Source of the DNA: Warburgia ugandensis
Lineage: Eukaryota > Streptophyta > Magnoliopsida > Canellales > Canellaceae
Reading direction: 5' to 3'
NCBI GenBank assembly: GCA_035236585.1
Contig: CP141135.1
Span: forward strand, 72,455,057 to 72,519,056
Length of the DNA: 64,000 nucleotides
Part shown: one piece after another, positions 35,801-47,286 of the stretch
How positions within the stretch are numbered: position 1 is the first letter of the stretch
Layout: every line of letters starts with the position of its first letter
Notes under the pieces: model-generated
The model's database searches: none
What the model was told of the DNA's origin: nothing
The model's input: only the letters and a program-made list of their open reading frames with translations
Position numbers and translations under genes: made by a program

Positions 35801-37655
35801 TATTCCAGGTGATCAGTACTGCTAGGACATGCAATTGTATTCTAATTGTTCTGAATGCAATAAAACCAATAACTCGTAAGTGTCTGATTGAGAAAGAGCT
35901 TGAGGGATTTGGCATAAGGTACTTCAGGATAATACCTCTGTTCTAATTTTCTTCTGTTTCTGTGCTGTTCATTGTTTTAGAGGTCTTATTCAAACTGCAT
36001 GGGAAGTCCCATTTACAGTTCTCCTGAGCTTAGAAAGATACTAATAGCAGGTTATTTCTCTTCCCAGTTGCCCTTTTATTCTGTACTTTTGGTGAAGGGT
36101 GAGAATCTGAGTTTGTATGAGTTCATGACATCATTTTCATGTAAATGACCGTACCAATATTAATTATAAGGACCCAGCAGCCAGCTTTGTGACACCATCT
36201 ATTGCTGCATTGGCAAATATGATGAATATCCTTGTAGAATCTTCTAAAAAATCATTACTACAAGGCTCCTCGTAGTGCAAAAGAAGCACTTGCTGGCTTT
36301 GCATCAACAATTCGACAAAAATGTTAAAATTCATTGCATTTGTTTACTGGGAACTTTCATCAGTAAGCCATTTTTTATCATTTAAAAAGGAAAATACCAT
36401 GTTATGTGATGCAAATGGTATCAAATTCTGAATCTGTACACGTACCAAATTTTATTTGCTGCCCCTGGAAAGTTCTAATTAAGTACCCTGGGTATTCTGT
36501 AGTAAATGTTTCACAAAGTATACTTCAAATTAATTAATCATCTAGTCTACTTTTCTGGTTTCTTCATGCAACAGGTTAAATAAGGAACCTCCTAATCTGA
36601 CGTTTAGGAAGAAAGATAAGGTGGGATCAATTTCACATCAACAGTGACAAACACAAACCTGGACCTTGATACAGTGAAAGCAATCTGCAGCGAATATAGG
36701 ATTCATAATGCTGACATATCTCTTAGATATGATGCAACTGCTGATGACCTCATTGATGTTATTGAAGGCAGCAGAGTATATATACCCTGCATCTATGTTG
36801 TCAACAAGATTGACCAGATAACACTTGAAGAGCTGGAGTTCCTGGATAAACTTCCTCACTACTGTCCTATTAGGTAATCTTTTGTTTGGTGGATTCCAGC
36901 TTTCTAAAATAATGGGTGCTCGTTATTAATTAGAGTTGGCTTGTTGTAGTTGTTTACTTCAAGTAGTTTCTTCTTGGTACCTGTTAACATGATTCTTATC
37001 ACATCTGCTTTGTTAATGTTGTTATGATTGCCCCTCAACAGTGCTCACCTGGAATGGAACCTTGACGGCCTACTTGAAAAGATATGGGAATATCTTAATC
37101 TGACCCGCATGTACAAAAAGCCCAAGGGAATGAATCCAGACTACGAAGACCCTGTAATTCTGTCATCCAAGAAGAGGACTGTGGAAGACTTCTGTAAAAG
37201 AATCCACAAGGACATGCTTAAGCAGTTTAAATAGTGAGATCTAGCACACTGTGTCTCAGTCCTTATTGTTCTTAGCTTCCTAAAGTAACTATTACCAACT
37301 ATGTTCTGTTCAAATTCCCAGTGCTTTGGTGTGGGGCTCAAGCGTGAAACATAAGCCTCAGAGAGTTGGCCGGGTTTGTCCATCCATTCTTAGTGCTGAT
37401 TTCTATTCGGGTTTAACATTCCGTCATCCTTTTCCTTCATTTTGCTTGAGATCTGCCAAGCTAGACCTAGTGAGATAGCATATAAGAGGCGTTCTTACTG
37501 GTTAGTTTCGTTCTTGATGCTGCAGGAGCATGTGCTTGAAGATGAAGATGTGGTTCAGATCATAAAGAAGGTGTGATCGGAGGCGGAGGTATTGACCATG
37601 AATTCGGAGGCATTATTGACACAGAGAGATTGAATTTGGGAGAAACTTTCAGTAT

Positions 37656-37688
37656 CATCATCATCATCAAGACCTTATCCCAATGGGG
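37656..37688 (-). mobile_element. Ultra-short RTE LINE insertion (33 bp)
   Basis: (ATC)n followed by AAGACCTTATCCCAAT, the last bases of the RTE LINE at 23654. Flanked by perfect 10-bp repeats CTTTCAGTAT at 37646-37655 and 37689-37698. An extreme 5' truncation. Confidence 0.75.
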
Positions 37689-38887
37689 CTTTCAGTATGG
37701 GCACGGAATATGCAGAGTTCTATGAGGTAGATACCCAGCATCCAATCTAAGCAGGGAGAAGCGTCTATCTGTTTTCTGCTTTATCTTAAGACACCTTCAT
37801 ATGAACACTTAGCCAGCATTCTAAGTTGGTAGCTAAAATTGGTGGGACAATGTCATGTATAGTTAAGTGCTACTGCTGTGATATTAACCAAGATCCCTTG
37901 CTAAAATGTGATCATCCTACAGCTAATAATGTGCTGCTGATGGTGGTATTGTTGGATTTGTAGGAAAGAGATTGATATCATGAACTTCTAGGGCGGTCCA
38001 GTGATACGCCCGTTGTGAGTTGTCACGCCGTATTGCAGCGATAGGAGATGGTGTCTTCATAATCTGGGTTTTTCATGACCCTAGATCATATCATGGTAAA
38101 ATGAATCAGATCATCGTAATCCTGCTGTGATCACCTTTGCTTGTATTGCTTTTGAAGTTGACACCTTAGCAACTATAAACTGATCACTGATCACATGGTC
38201 ACCGTCAATTAACTGGAGCAACCTGACAAATTGGTAGGCAATCACCCACGTCGAATGATTTAAATCTACCACCTACTAGATATAACCGGAGAGGCCTTTG
38301 TTCTTCAATTTTTTTTTAGGGGAAATTTCTACATCCAGGCTCTTCTCGATCTTTAAATGTACAAGCAGTATGTGCACCAGTCATTTCCTACAAAGGGTTT
38401 CTGGCCTTGGTCAATGCAAATTTATAAATTTTATGACAATTTTGCACTTAGTAATAGAGATAATAAGTGTAGGTAAATAAATTCACTTTATTTCCTACTT
38501 TTCGGAACAATACCTATTTCAGCTTCTTCTTCTATGTCCGAGCCTCAATCAGGCAAATGCTTTGAAGACATCAAAACCCAGTTGCCGAGTTTGGCTGTAG
38601 GGAACACCGAACCCGTCTAGTGGTCTCATCTCTTCCCACATCCAATCAAATTTTACCGTAGTCTCAGAATGAAAGAGGAAAAAAAAGGTCTTAAAATCAT
38701 CCACCAGTGCAGCATTTTGTGGATCAAGCCATCCACAGCCGTGCCTGTGCTTTCCAGGACCTTCCATCAACTCCAGCTGCAAGGTGAAGGACCACAATCT
38801 TGCCTATATGCGCATGTCTGTGGCTAGATGGACCAGTCGCGTGATTTAAGGCCTTCTAACTCGAGCCCAGGTCTAAGCCTCTACTTT

Positions 38888-39310
38888 TTAGTTGTTGCCA
38901 TCGAGAAAGACTGGAAAGCAGAGAAAAAGTTTTGTTCCACTCCAACGTCTTCTTCCTTCAAGGGCGTCCATGATCATGTCCTTTAATGGCTGAAATTTGG
39001 ATTCTAGCTCTTGGTTCTGCTCTAATTCTTTGGCATGTAAGGTGTTACCTTGCTTGAAGCTTGTTGACAAAGGAGTTAGTTCCTACGATGAGACAGCCCT
39101 GTTTCATCCAAATGGCAGCGACGGTGTCGAGCTGCGGTGGGCATTGTTTTGCTGGTTCTCCTTTGTGATTTGTATTTCAACAGTTTTCAACCTGTCGTGG
39201 CTGGCTTTCTCCTATAGATTTTCAGCGAGGTCAGTCATGCTGGAAATGAATTCTGCAGCGAATTCTGTGTTCATATCGACCCATACATGTGTAGGGTGCT
39301 GCAATCTCCC
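38888..39310 (-). pseudogene. Possible degenerate coding sequence, unidentified
   Basis: One minus-strand frame reads protein-like and helical (FAAEFISSMTDLAENL, KTVEIQITKENQQ, HAKELEQNQELESKFQPL) but is broken by TAG and TGA codons. I do not recognise the family; a retroelement gag remnant or coiled-coil gene fragment are guesses. Confidence 0.25.
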
Positions 39311-40092
39311 TTGCTCTAATGGAGAAAATCCGTCTTTAATGGTGTCTACTTAGTTGTCTTAGGCTTCTTAAGTCCTACCTCATTCCCCATTATTCTAGCC
39401 GTTCTCTTCAAGAAGTTGCTTGGTGTTGTTTATGAGCAAATTTTATCTAAATATACACCTAAATTCAAACCTCCAAATAGTTGAAACTAACCAACCTTTT
39501 GACCTCCCCATTTTTCCGAATAATACAGAAGTTCTTACACTTGGGCAGATTTACTAAATTAAATATGAGTTTATGAAATTCAACTCAAATTTGAAGAACA
39601 TCTCAACCAGTATCAGTAAATCTAGTCAAAAGTGTAAATTAAGAGACCATATTCATATCTTGTAATTCTTTTTCCCGACTTTTTCCCTTCTTCTTTTTTT
39701 TCCAAATGTTTCGAATTTTGCAATTTCTTCGCTTGCCTACTTATTCCCGAATCCAAACTTTGTAATTACACCCATCAGTAATCCCGCCTGCTATAGATTG
39801 ATAATGCCCAAAATTCAGTGCAACAGACACGTCTTGGGCTCTGATTCGTGACCTTCGAACAGACGCCAGCGCTCCATGGACCAATATCGATATAAACAAT
39901 CAATAATAGATTGTAACTAAGGTTAAAGTTTGGTAGAATGAGAACAATAATATCTTAAATTTTTGAAGAAAAAAATCAAAGTAAAGAACCAGAATCAATA
40001 TAAACAATCAATAACCTGGTAAAGAAGGGGGGGAAATGAAAAAGTAGTTTCCCATTCCAAAATCATACATAAACAAGAAACTTTGGCTTGTT

Positions 40093-42542
40093 TCATGCCT
40101 TCATACAACAGTTGAAGTAACTGAATATCTTCTTCCTTGTCTGCAACCATTTCAAAGAAAACAGGAAAAAAAAAGGGGGGGGTCAAAATCAATACCAATA
40201 ATCTAATCAGATGATTTTGATCCCACTTATTATAATGTTTTAAGTGGAAATCATGCATATGCAACGTACAAGTTAAATTCAAATCTACCAGTAAGGACCA
40301 AATTAAAGAGGAATCGTTCAAACTGCTATAATGCATCATGACATGGAACTTTCTTTCATAAAAATCTCATGTATCAGCCTTTATCTTAACCTTAAATCAT
40401 ATGTGATCATGGTGGGACCGATGGCAAGGAACTGGAAGTCCGTTAGCCGACCGGAAAATGGACCCGGTCAATTGCCAGGTCTAATATGTTTGGCAGAAAA
40501 GATAAGTCTAGGAGGAAAATGTTGGCCAGATTGTCTTGACTTGACATGGAAAGTGATGAAAGAAAAGATAATAAAAAGGGAAAGATTAGGTCCACTAATT
40601 AAAACTAAATAATAATAGAACCCACCAAGCCAGACTTAGCAAAAGTACACCAATGCCCATGCAGCAGCCAATTTCATGCACCAACAATGAATTAAGACTA
40701 AGAACAAGAAGCTTCTTGCTGGCCCATCCACATGATGTATGCACAATCTAGTCCCTTGGTTTGGCGGGTCCCAGCATGGAGATTTATGGTTTGTAATTCA
40801 TTCTTGTCAGATGATCATGACTGTCCAGTCACTATCTTTGTGAACAGAATGTATGGGCAAAAACCATGTGGTGCATGGGACCCAAGAGAAGCATCTTCTA
40901 ATGTGCTTCACATAGTCATACAACAGGGAGAGAACAGTAATGCAACTGCTACCTTGGCCAACTTTCCATTTGAAGAAACTTCAACAAAGAACTATTTTTG
41001 CTTGGTGGGGTTATGGTAATTCCACAAGAATAATGGTCTAAAGGCTTGTTTTCCCATCAAGAATCAAGATGACTTGGCTCTTATCAGTCTTCAATCCAAT
41101 ATAGAACAAGTCAGAGGACGAGTTATACAAGCAAGCATGAAAAGAAAAACATCATTATCACCACCATCACCAGATGCTCTGTTGAACATGCCTCCAACAT
41201 TGACAACTTACAGTAGAGAGACATTTGAAACTTTGCAAGAGGGGACTGTGAATCCTACATGTTGATCTCTAATTTGCTGGCTCTGAGAATTGAATTCTAG
41301 TTATCTTCCTATTAAGAGAGAATAAAAGGAGTAAGAAAGTTTCTTACAGTGGGAGAATCGTGGGTGAGAACTGGGTGATGATGCTCAGGCTGTTGATGTT
41401 GGGCTTGTTGATGATGGTTGATGAGTTCCTCTTCATTTCCAAGGCTTGCCCTTGAAAGTTCCTTCTTGTTCTGCTTCCTCATCTCTCTTATCTTTGAAAA
41501 ATCCATGGAGTAATCTGGCATGCCATGCTTCTGATCCCAGTCACCGAATTGCGGAACCGACATCCAAGAAGCGTTCTTCTGAAACAAGAATGAAATGAAT
41601 TACACACAATAGATGCCAAGAAATTAGAATTTGGAAAGCTTCTTTGCAAATTTTCAGCTTTCTTCCAAGTTGGAGTGGAAAAACAGATACGAAGGTCTAC
41701 AGGAAGATATTGAGAATTCAAGATCAGTCATACTCGGGTAGAAGAATTTGGAAAGCTTTTACTTAATTCATTTTCCTTATTCGAGTTAAGAGGAGAAAAT
41801 ATTGGAATTCATACACGGTCATAGAAGTTTTCCAAATTGGGGTGCAAGAATTGACTGCAATTGTCTTCATATTGATCAATTCAGACCTTTAATTGATCTG
41901 CGTTCCACAGAAAAAAGTAGAAAAAAAAGGAAGAAAGACACCCAAGAAAGAGTTCCTCGAGTGGAAGAAAATTGAGTAGAAAATAAGCAGAAAAAACCAA
42001 ACACAGTGTTCCATCGGCTCAATTCAACTCCAAACCACAAATATTTCAGCCAAAAATTTTGCGCTTTTATTGAAGCTACACCCTACAGAAGAAGAAAAAA
42101 CAACAAAAATAGCTGAATAAGAAGTAAAAAAGATGAAAATTTTGAACTGTCGAAAAGCAGTAAGATTCATCCAAAGCTCTAAAAATCAGGTTAAGGATAC
42201 AAAATGAAGAACTATCAACACAAAGAAAAACCTTCTCCAACCTCCAAAAATCCTAACTTTCGCTAATCAAAGCCAATTTCTAGCACACTCAACGGCTGAA
42301 GCCACAAAAATTCATCCAAAACAACAAAAAAACTGCAACTTTCACAGAAGAAACCCATTCCCAGCACATTTCTACCATTTTCAGTCCTGAACTTGCCAAA
42401 TTCATCAGAAAAAACCAACAAGAACAAGTGAACAAAAAATCTCTCCATCACCCATTTAGAAACCTCCATATCAGCTAGAAATCTACTAAAACAGAGCTAA
42501 CGGCGAGGTTTTGATCGTCTTTACCTCCTTGCTAACCTCCAT
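40093..42542 (-). CDS. NOI: RIN4/NOI-domain family protein
   Basis: Small membrane-associated plant protein of the nitrate-induced (NOI) family, to which the immune regulator RIN4 belongs. Three exons, all joined in phase 0 with GT-AG introns: 42542-42525 (6 codons), 41578-41348 (77), 40140-40093 (15 plus TGA), giving 98 residues. Residues 14-20, VPQFGDW, match the VPxFGxW cleavage-site core that the AvrRpt2 protease recognises in this family. DYSMDFSKIREMRKQNKKE completes the NOI block, followed by RASLGNEEELI. A His/Gln-rich linker precedes the tail YFNCCMKA, whose paired Cys (94-95) are a likely palmitoylation site for the plasma membrane. The last exon is only 48 nt and easily missed. Introns are 946 and 1207 bp. 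The longer linker and RASLGNEEELI wording suggest the NOI6/NOI7 subgroup. No defects seen. Confidence 0.9.
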
Positions 42543-42600
42543 GTACTAAGATCTTCAAGCTCCTGATCGAAATTCTGCTAGGGCTTGGGGTTTGGAGAGA

Positions 42601-42610
42601 ATTTTATAGG
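42601..42610 (-). promoter_or_regulatory. TATA box of the NOI gene
   Basis: CCTATAAAAT on the minus strand, about 60 bp upstream of the ATG at 42542, a normal spacing for a plant core promoter with a short leader. Confidence 0.6.
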
Positions 42611-44183
42611 AGCAGATAATCCAAAATGCCTGCGAAGACAGACAGCAGATGACAGCACGATATCTGATCCCGCGTGGACCGTTTACGAGCAACTGCCACC
42701 ACCTAGTATATGACACTTATTGTAACTTCACCTTCGGTTGGCCTTTATTAACGGAAATGCCATTTTCTTGTCTCGGTAGATTGCGGCGTAAGTGAGTGGC
42801 GGATGGGATTTCCGCCGGAAGGGTAATTTGGTCTTTTCCAGAATAATGATTGGACTGAGTTTTACGCAGAATTAACGGAATTGCCACTGATTAGGGTGTT
42901 TGAGAAGGAAATTTTGTGTTTGCGTTACCACTCTAATTAGTGGTTAGCTATAGCTAGGGCTAGATCTGAATTGGATCCAACTTTATTGGTGACAAACTGA
43001 AAATTTTGATGGGTTCATTAGGGAGAAATTGGCCCCACATTGCCCTGATTGGAAGATCATAAGATACAAGTTGATGATCAGAGCATTCGTCCATTGATAC
43101 TGGACTAGGTAAGATGTAAGGTTCAGCTTCGTTTTGACGATCCAAATCCTTTGATTAGGGGATTGTAAATGGACACCTGAAGAAACAAATAATGGGCTCT
43201 ACTTTGTATTAAATCTTCGTTGACCATGTCACATCAATTGATATCCAAGTATAAATTATTGGGCCAAGGTCATCTTGCTCCATCCAATGTGAGCAATCAA
43301 GGTTGTCGATTTCGAGGGCCACCTTTGACCTTCTGTATCGCCTGCTAGCAAATTCAAATAGCAAACCCGCCAGAAAAATTTTCATTTTGCTTGAAAGATT
43401 GAGATCGTTTGGATGTATGATAAATCAAACGAAATTCAAATAATTCAATTGAGTGTGGCCCACAAATCAATGATCTAGATGACCTACTCAAGTGTCGTTG
43501 GGAGACAAGTAGTACACCTTGATTTTGGAGGCCACTGGGTCCCACAGGAGTGCACAAATAACAGTATGCAACAACCCCAACCATAGAATCCACTATACAG
43601 TACCGGTGAGACTCGGTGTACTTCCAACTGCAGATGGATCTTTGGAGCTCCCGCGGGCTACGAACCAATCATATTAAACCTCAAATGACTAAAATAGCCT
43701 TCAATATATTGTCCACATTTGGGGATGTTTCAGACTTGTCCTGAAGTAAATAATAGTCATTTACAAGGGCATTGTGGGGAAAAAGGATTTTCGCTTTCCG
43801 CCATCTTTCGGTCCTTCCAGTTACTACTTTCAAGCTCAACATGGCAAACTTCCCTGGACGAGTGGAAAGACAGAAAGGGATAACCTTTCGGCTGTTGTCG
43901 GTATTACAGGAGGGTAATTTTGTCAAACTAGTAAAAGTGAATTTTATTCTATATGGTTTTAGAAGATATTATATCAAGCCAACAACTTCCAATAATTGAG
44001 ATAAATATAATGCAAAATGTGTGAGTCATGAGTTATATTATATGGTTAACCACGTAAATAATAAAAATTAAAGAATTATTCTGTTCTACAGTGTATAAGT
44101 AAATATTTCTCATGGAAATTTCTATTTTCATTACATTTTTCTACAGTGGCACTCTTTTTTTTTCTCTTTTTTGAGTTGTTAAA
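42611..44183. other. Intergenic, no gene seen
   Basis: Upstream flank of the NOI gene, then unassigned AT-rich DNA. Open frames at 43354-43668 and 43681-43999 lack domains. Confidence 0.5.
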
Positions 44184-44372
44184 AAAGGAAGGGGAGTCTT
44201 GGCACAACAGTAAAAGTTGTTGTCGTATAATCTTGAGGTCATGAGTTCAAAGTGTGAAAATAGCTTCTTGCAAAATGTAAGGTAAGGTTATGTACTTTAG
44301 GCCCTTGTGGTCTATCTCTTTTCTAGACCCTGTATAGGCGGGAGCTTCGTGCACTGAGACTGCCCTTTTTTT
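44184..44372 (+). mobile_element. Au-type SINE, full length, perfect target duplication
   Basis: Flanked by CTTTTTTGAGTTGTTAAA at 44166-44183 and 44373-44390 (18 bp, identical). Body from GGGGAGTCTTGGCACAAC to GAGACTGCCC with a T-rich 3' end. Confidence 0.93.
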
Positions 44373-44390
44373 CTTTTTTGAGTTGTTAAA

Positions 44391-45072
44391 GGATGTATTT
44401 TCAATGATAGTTGCCCAACCACAAGGATTTAATCTGGCTAAAATACTAGTGGGGTCCATCTGTTTGGTGATCTAAAACAACTCATTAGATGGCCCATCTT
44501 ATACTGAGATGCTTGAAAAGTTAATTAAAAATGATTAGTGTAAACATCTCTTCCTGGGTAATAAGAGTACTTCATGATTGTCTAAGGCATGAAATATTAG
44601 GGTGCAACCTATTCAACATGGTGGCATTATTGCTTGAGATATGGTGAGTTTGCTTGAGATGAGATATGGCTACATATAACTTGAGTTAGATTGAGATGAC
44701 CTGAATTTGGCAAGAGAGGAAGTGAGGTGATTAAAAATATCACTACATATGAGTCGTTGGAGATCAGCTTGAGATAACATGGTTTCAGCAAGGGGCTGAA
44801 TTCTGGGATGAAAAAAATTGCTCTCTTTTACACTAGAATGGTCTCCACTTTCAATTGAAGCTTTACAAGATATACTTTGAGATGAAGTAATGTGCAAATA
44901 CCAGTGGAGAGCTGGGTTGAGATTGAGATTTTTCATCTCGTGTCAAGCACCACTAGTAGTGAATTGGGAGGGGAGAATTTTTATCTCAACCCATCTCAAA
45001 CACCACTCATACCATGCAAGATAGGCTCTAGCTGATTAATGGTTTCGGATTCATCTGTAATTTTAGCAACTA
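44391..45072. other. Intergenic, nothing recognised
   Basis: Repeated local words such as TTGAGAT and GATGAGAT suggest old duplications, but no element or gene could be defined. Confidence 0.4.
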
Positions 45073-45088
45073 TTATAAACCTTCTAAG

Positions 45089-45273
45089 GAAAGGGAGCCT
45101 TGGCGCAACGGTAAAAGTTGTCTTAATGTGACCTTGAGGTCACGCGTTCAAGGCATAGAAACAGCCTCTTGCAAAATGCAAGGTAAGGCTGTACTTTAGG
45201 CCCTTGTGGTCTGCCCCTTCCCTGAACCCCGCATAGGTGGGAGCTTCGTACACCTCGGCTGCCCTCCTCCCCT
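45089..45273 (+). mobile_element. Au-type SINE, full length, perfect target duplication
   Basis: Flanked by TTATAAACCTTCTAAG at 45073-45088 and 45274-45289 (16 bp, identical). Body starts GGGAGCCTTGGCGCAACGG, one of the best-preserved A-box regions here, and ends CTCGGCTGCCC. Confidence 0.94.
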
Positions 45274-45540
45274 TTATAAACCTTCTAAGATCTTATATGG
45301 TATAATTCCTCTATCTCTCTCTTCAATAATTTTCTAAAGCTCCAAGGTATAACCAAAATTCTTAAACACGACTTGTATACTCCATTTTGCTTTCGACCGC
45401 ATTTGAAAAGTAGAAAGTCCACTTCCCAAAGGAATAAAAAGTGGCAGAATCGAACCTTGTTCTACTTTAAATTTTGTCGGTTTTTATAGCCTCCAATAGT
45501 GCATAATTTCACTTTATAGAAGCGTCGTTGTTTAATGGAA

Positions 45541-45652
45541 GGGCGGCCACAAGGACATTACCTTACATTTTTATAAAAGGCTATTTTTATGGGTGACATT
45601 AAGGTCACCCGACAACAACTCTGTCGTGCATCAAGGCTCTCCTTCTCTCTTA
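45541..45652 (-). mobile_element. Au-type SINE fragment, diverged
   Basis: Keeps CGGCCACAAGG, ATTACCTTACATTTT, AAGGCTATTTTTAT and TTAAGGTCACCCGACAACAA. The 3' third is lost. Confidence 0.65.
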
Positions 45653-45804
45653 ACCATGCCATATGCTATATCTAAATAGAAGGTAGCTTCTTATACTGCA
45701 GTGGGATTTATCAAAAGTCTGCCAACCATCTTAACCATTTTCAAGATCCTATGGCTGGAATGATGCACCGACGAATTCATAAAGTACCTTAGGCTGCCTC
45801 CTAA

Positions 45805-45985
45805 AAAGGGCAGCCCCAGTCCATGAAGCTCCTGCCTATACAAGGTCAGGAGAAGGGGTTGACCACAAAGGTCTATGGTATGCAGCCTTACCTTGTATTT
45901 TTTCAAGACTGTTTCCACACCTTGAAACCATAATCTCAAGGTCACACGATGACAATTTTACCATTGAGTCAAGGGTCCCTTCTCC
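45805..45985 (-). mobile_element. Au-type SINE, full length
   Basis: From AAGGGCAGCCCCAGTCCATG to ACCATTGAGTCAAGGGTCCC. No clear target duplication found. Confidence 0.85.
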
Positions 45986-46689
45986 ATCAACTAAAACGTA
46001 AAGCATTGAGGGATGTGTGTTATTTATCAAACAAGTAGGAAAAGATGAGTTCCTTGCCCCTATTTCTTCTCTAGGAGGAATGCTCCAGTTGTAGGCACTC
46101 CACATTGGCATATGGGCAGTTTGATCTTTGGGCGGGTTGTGCACTGTTTATCAATTACGCCGGTAACGCAACTAATACATGTAATTAACTTAAGAGGTTG
46201 CACATAAAAAATAAAAATAAATAAAAAGAAAAAGAAAAAACCCAGTGAATTCAATTACCTGAAAGTAGTAGTCACATCATAATTTGACTACTTCCAAGGG
46301 CACAACCTCCCTTAGTGTCTACAAAGAATTCTTTTTCTGTGGAAAATCAGTCTCTGTCCATTTTGTGTCAACCAAACAGCCCCTGTGGAAAAAGGAGGTA
46401 ACTCACTAGTTTCATAGGAAAAGGCATGCTTTTGCAAGGGAATGTCTGCTATCAGTGTACAGTTCTTTTAATATGGAGTAGCAACTCAGGTGCGTGGAAC
46501 TTAACCTGAAAAGATGAGGAGATGTTTGTCTTGGTCAGCTGAAAGAGAGAGAACTGGCAGGTCCCATGAAAAATTGCCAGGGTGATTCTTGACAGAATTC
46601 TAAGGATGAGTATGCTCATGGAGTTTAATAAGCACTCCTACCAGCACGAGGAAATTTTTTAATGGCACAATATATTTTATTGTCACTGG

Positions 46690-46692
<3 letters not shown>

Positions 46693-46746
<54 letters not shown>
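46693..46746. repeat. (CT)n microsatellite, about 27 units
   Basis: Uninterrupted CT run of 54 bp between SINE copies. Confidence 0.92.
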
Positions 46747-46748
<2 letters not shown>

Positions 46749-46860
46749 GTTAGTTCCTTTGCAAATGATATCAACAGCCAGAAGCTTACCAAAACCAAAA
46801 TACCAGTCATTTAGGTAAAAGAGAAGGTATAACCAACTTATTCTATAGATTTATTCTATT

Positions 46861-46989
46861 AAGGTCACGGGTTCAAGACATGAAAATAGCCTCTTATAAA
46901 AATGCAAGATAATATAGACCCTTGTGGTCCGCCTCTTTCTTAGACCCGCATAGGTGAGAGCTTCATGCACCGGGGCTGCTCCTTTTTTT
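46861..46989 (+). mobile_element. Au-type SINE, 5'-truncated
   Basis: Begins at AAGGTCACGGGTTCAAG (B-box region) and ends CACCGGGGCTGCTCC plus T-run. Confidence 0.82.
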
Positions 46990-47157
46990 GATGTACAGAT
47001 AGTGGTTGATTGCTCCTGGAGGGGGGGCGGGTACTAAATTGAAAGTTATGAATTTCATCTTCGAAAATAAACGAGGATTATTTCAATAGAAGAATCAAGC
47101 ATGACCCTTGCAAACACTCCAAGAACTAGAGACCCAAACCATGGCTTTAGGTAAAAA

Positions 47158-47286
47158 AAAGGCAACCCCGGCGCATGAAGCTCTCACGTATACAGGATTT
47201 AGAGAAAGAATGGACCACAAGGGTCAATAGTACTCAACCTTATCTTGCATTTTGCAGAGGCTGTTTCCATGCCCTGAAAACCGTTG
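47158..47286 (-). mobile_element. Au-type SINE, 5'-truncated
   Basis: From AAGGCAACCCCGGCGCATGA through ATCTTGCATTTTGCAGAGG to the CCATGCCCTGAA block. Confidence 0.8.

Larger units (their letters stand above)
21490..37576 (+). pseudogene. DRG: DRG1-type developmentally regulated GTP-binding protein, decayed ten-exon gene
   Basis: DRG GTPases of the OBG-HflX/TRAFAC class bind DFRP partners and act on translating ribosomes. All ten ancestral exons are present in order: 21490-21531, 22439-22492, 33151-33327, 34646-34717, 35338-35397, 35809-35918, 36575-36873, 37042-37233, 37322-37373, 37526-37576. Exon 3 keeps an intact P-loop (GFPSVGKST), exon 7 NKID, and the last exons a TGS-like C-terminus ending VVQIIKKV. 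Lesions: the last codon of exon 1 is TAG where the family has GAG (21529-21531); exon 4 is preceded by AT instead of AG (34644-34645); the G3 motif DLPG reads NLPG (exon 5); one base is missing at 36619-36624, so exon 7 is 299 nt and shifts frame. Several CpG-type changes also hit conserved Arg codons. Intron 2 (22493-33150) hosts nested retrotransposons. It retains introns, so it is not a processed copy. A start at the exon-2 ATG would not rescue the later lesions. Confidence 0.9.
37577..40092. other. Intergenic, with a minute LINE insertion
   Basis: Downstream of the DRG pseudogene and of the NOI gene. Holds the tiny RTE insertion at 37656-37688 and a possible degenerate coding stretch at 38888-39310 (minus). 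I recognise nothing else. Confidence 0.5.

Noticed and set aside
21490..37576. DRG as a functional gene starting at the exon-2 ATG
   Set aside because: Avoiding the exon-1 stop does not repair the lost exon-4 acceptor, the changed G3 motif or the exon-7 frameshift.
40732..41265. Plus-strand open frames between NOI exons 2 and 3
   Set aside because: They lie in the NOI intron and lack any recognisable domain.
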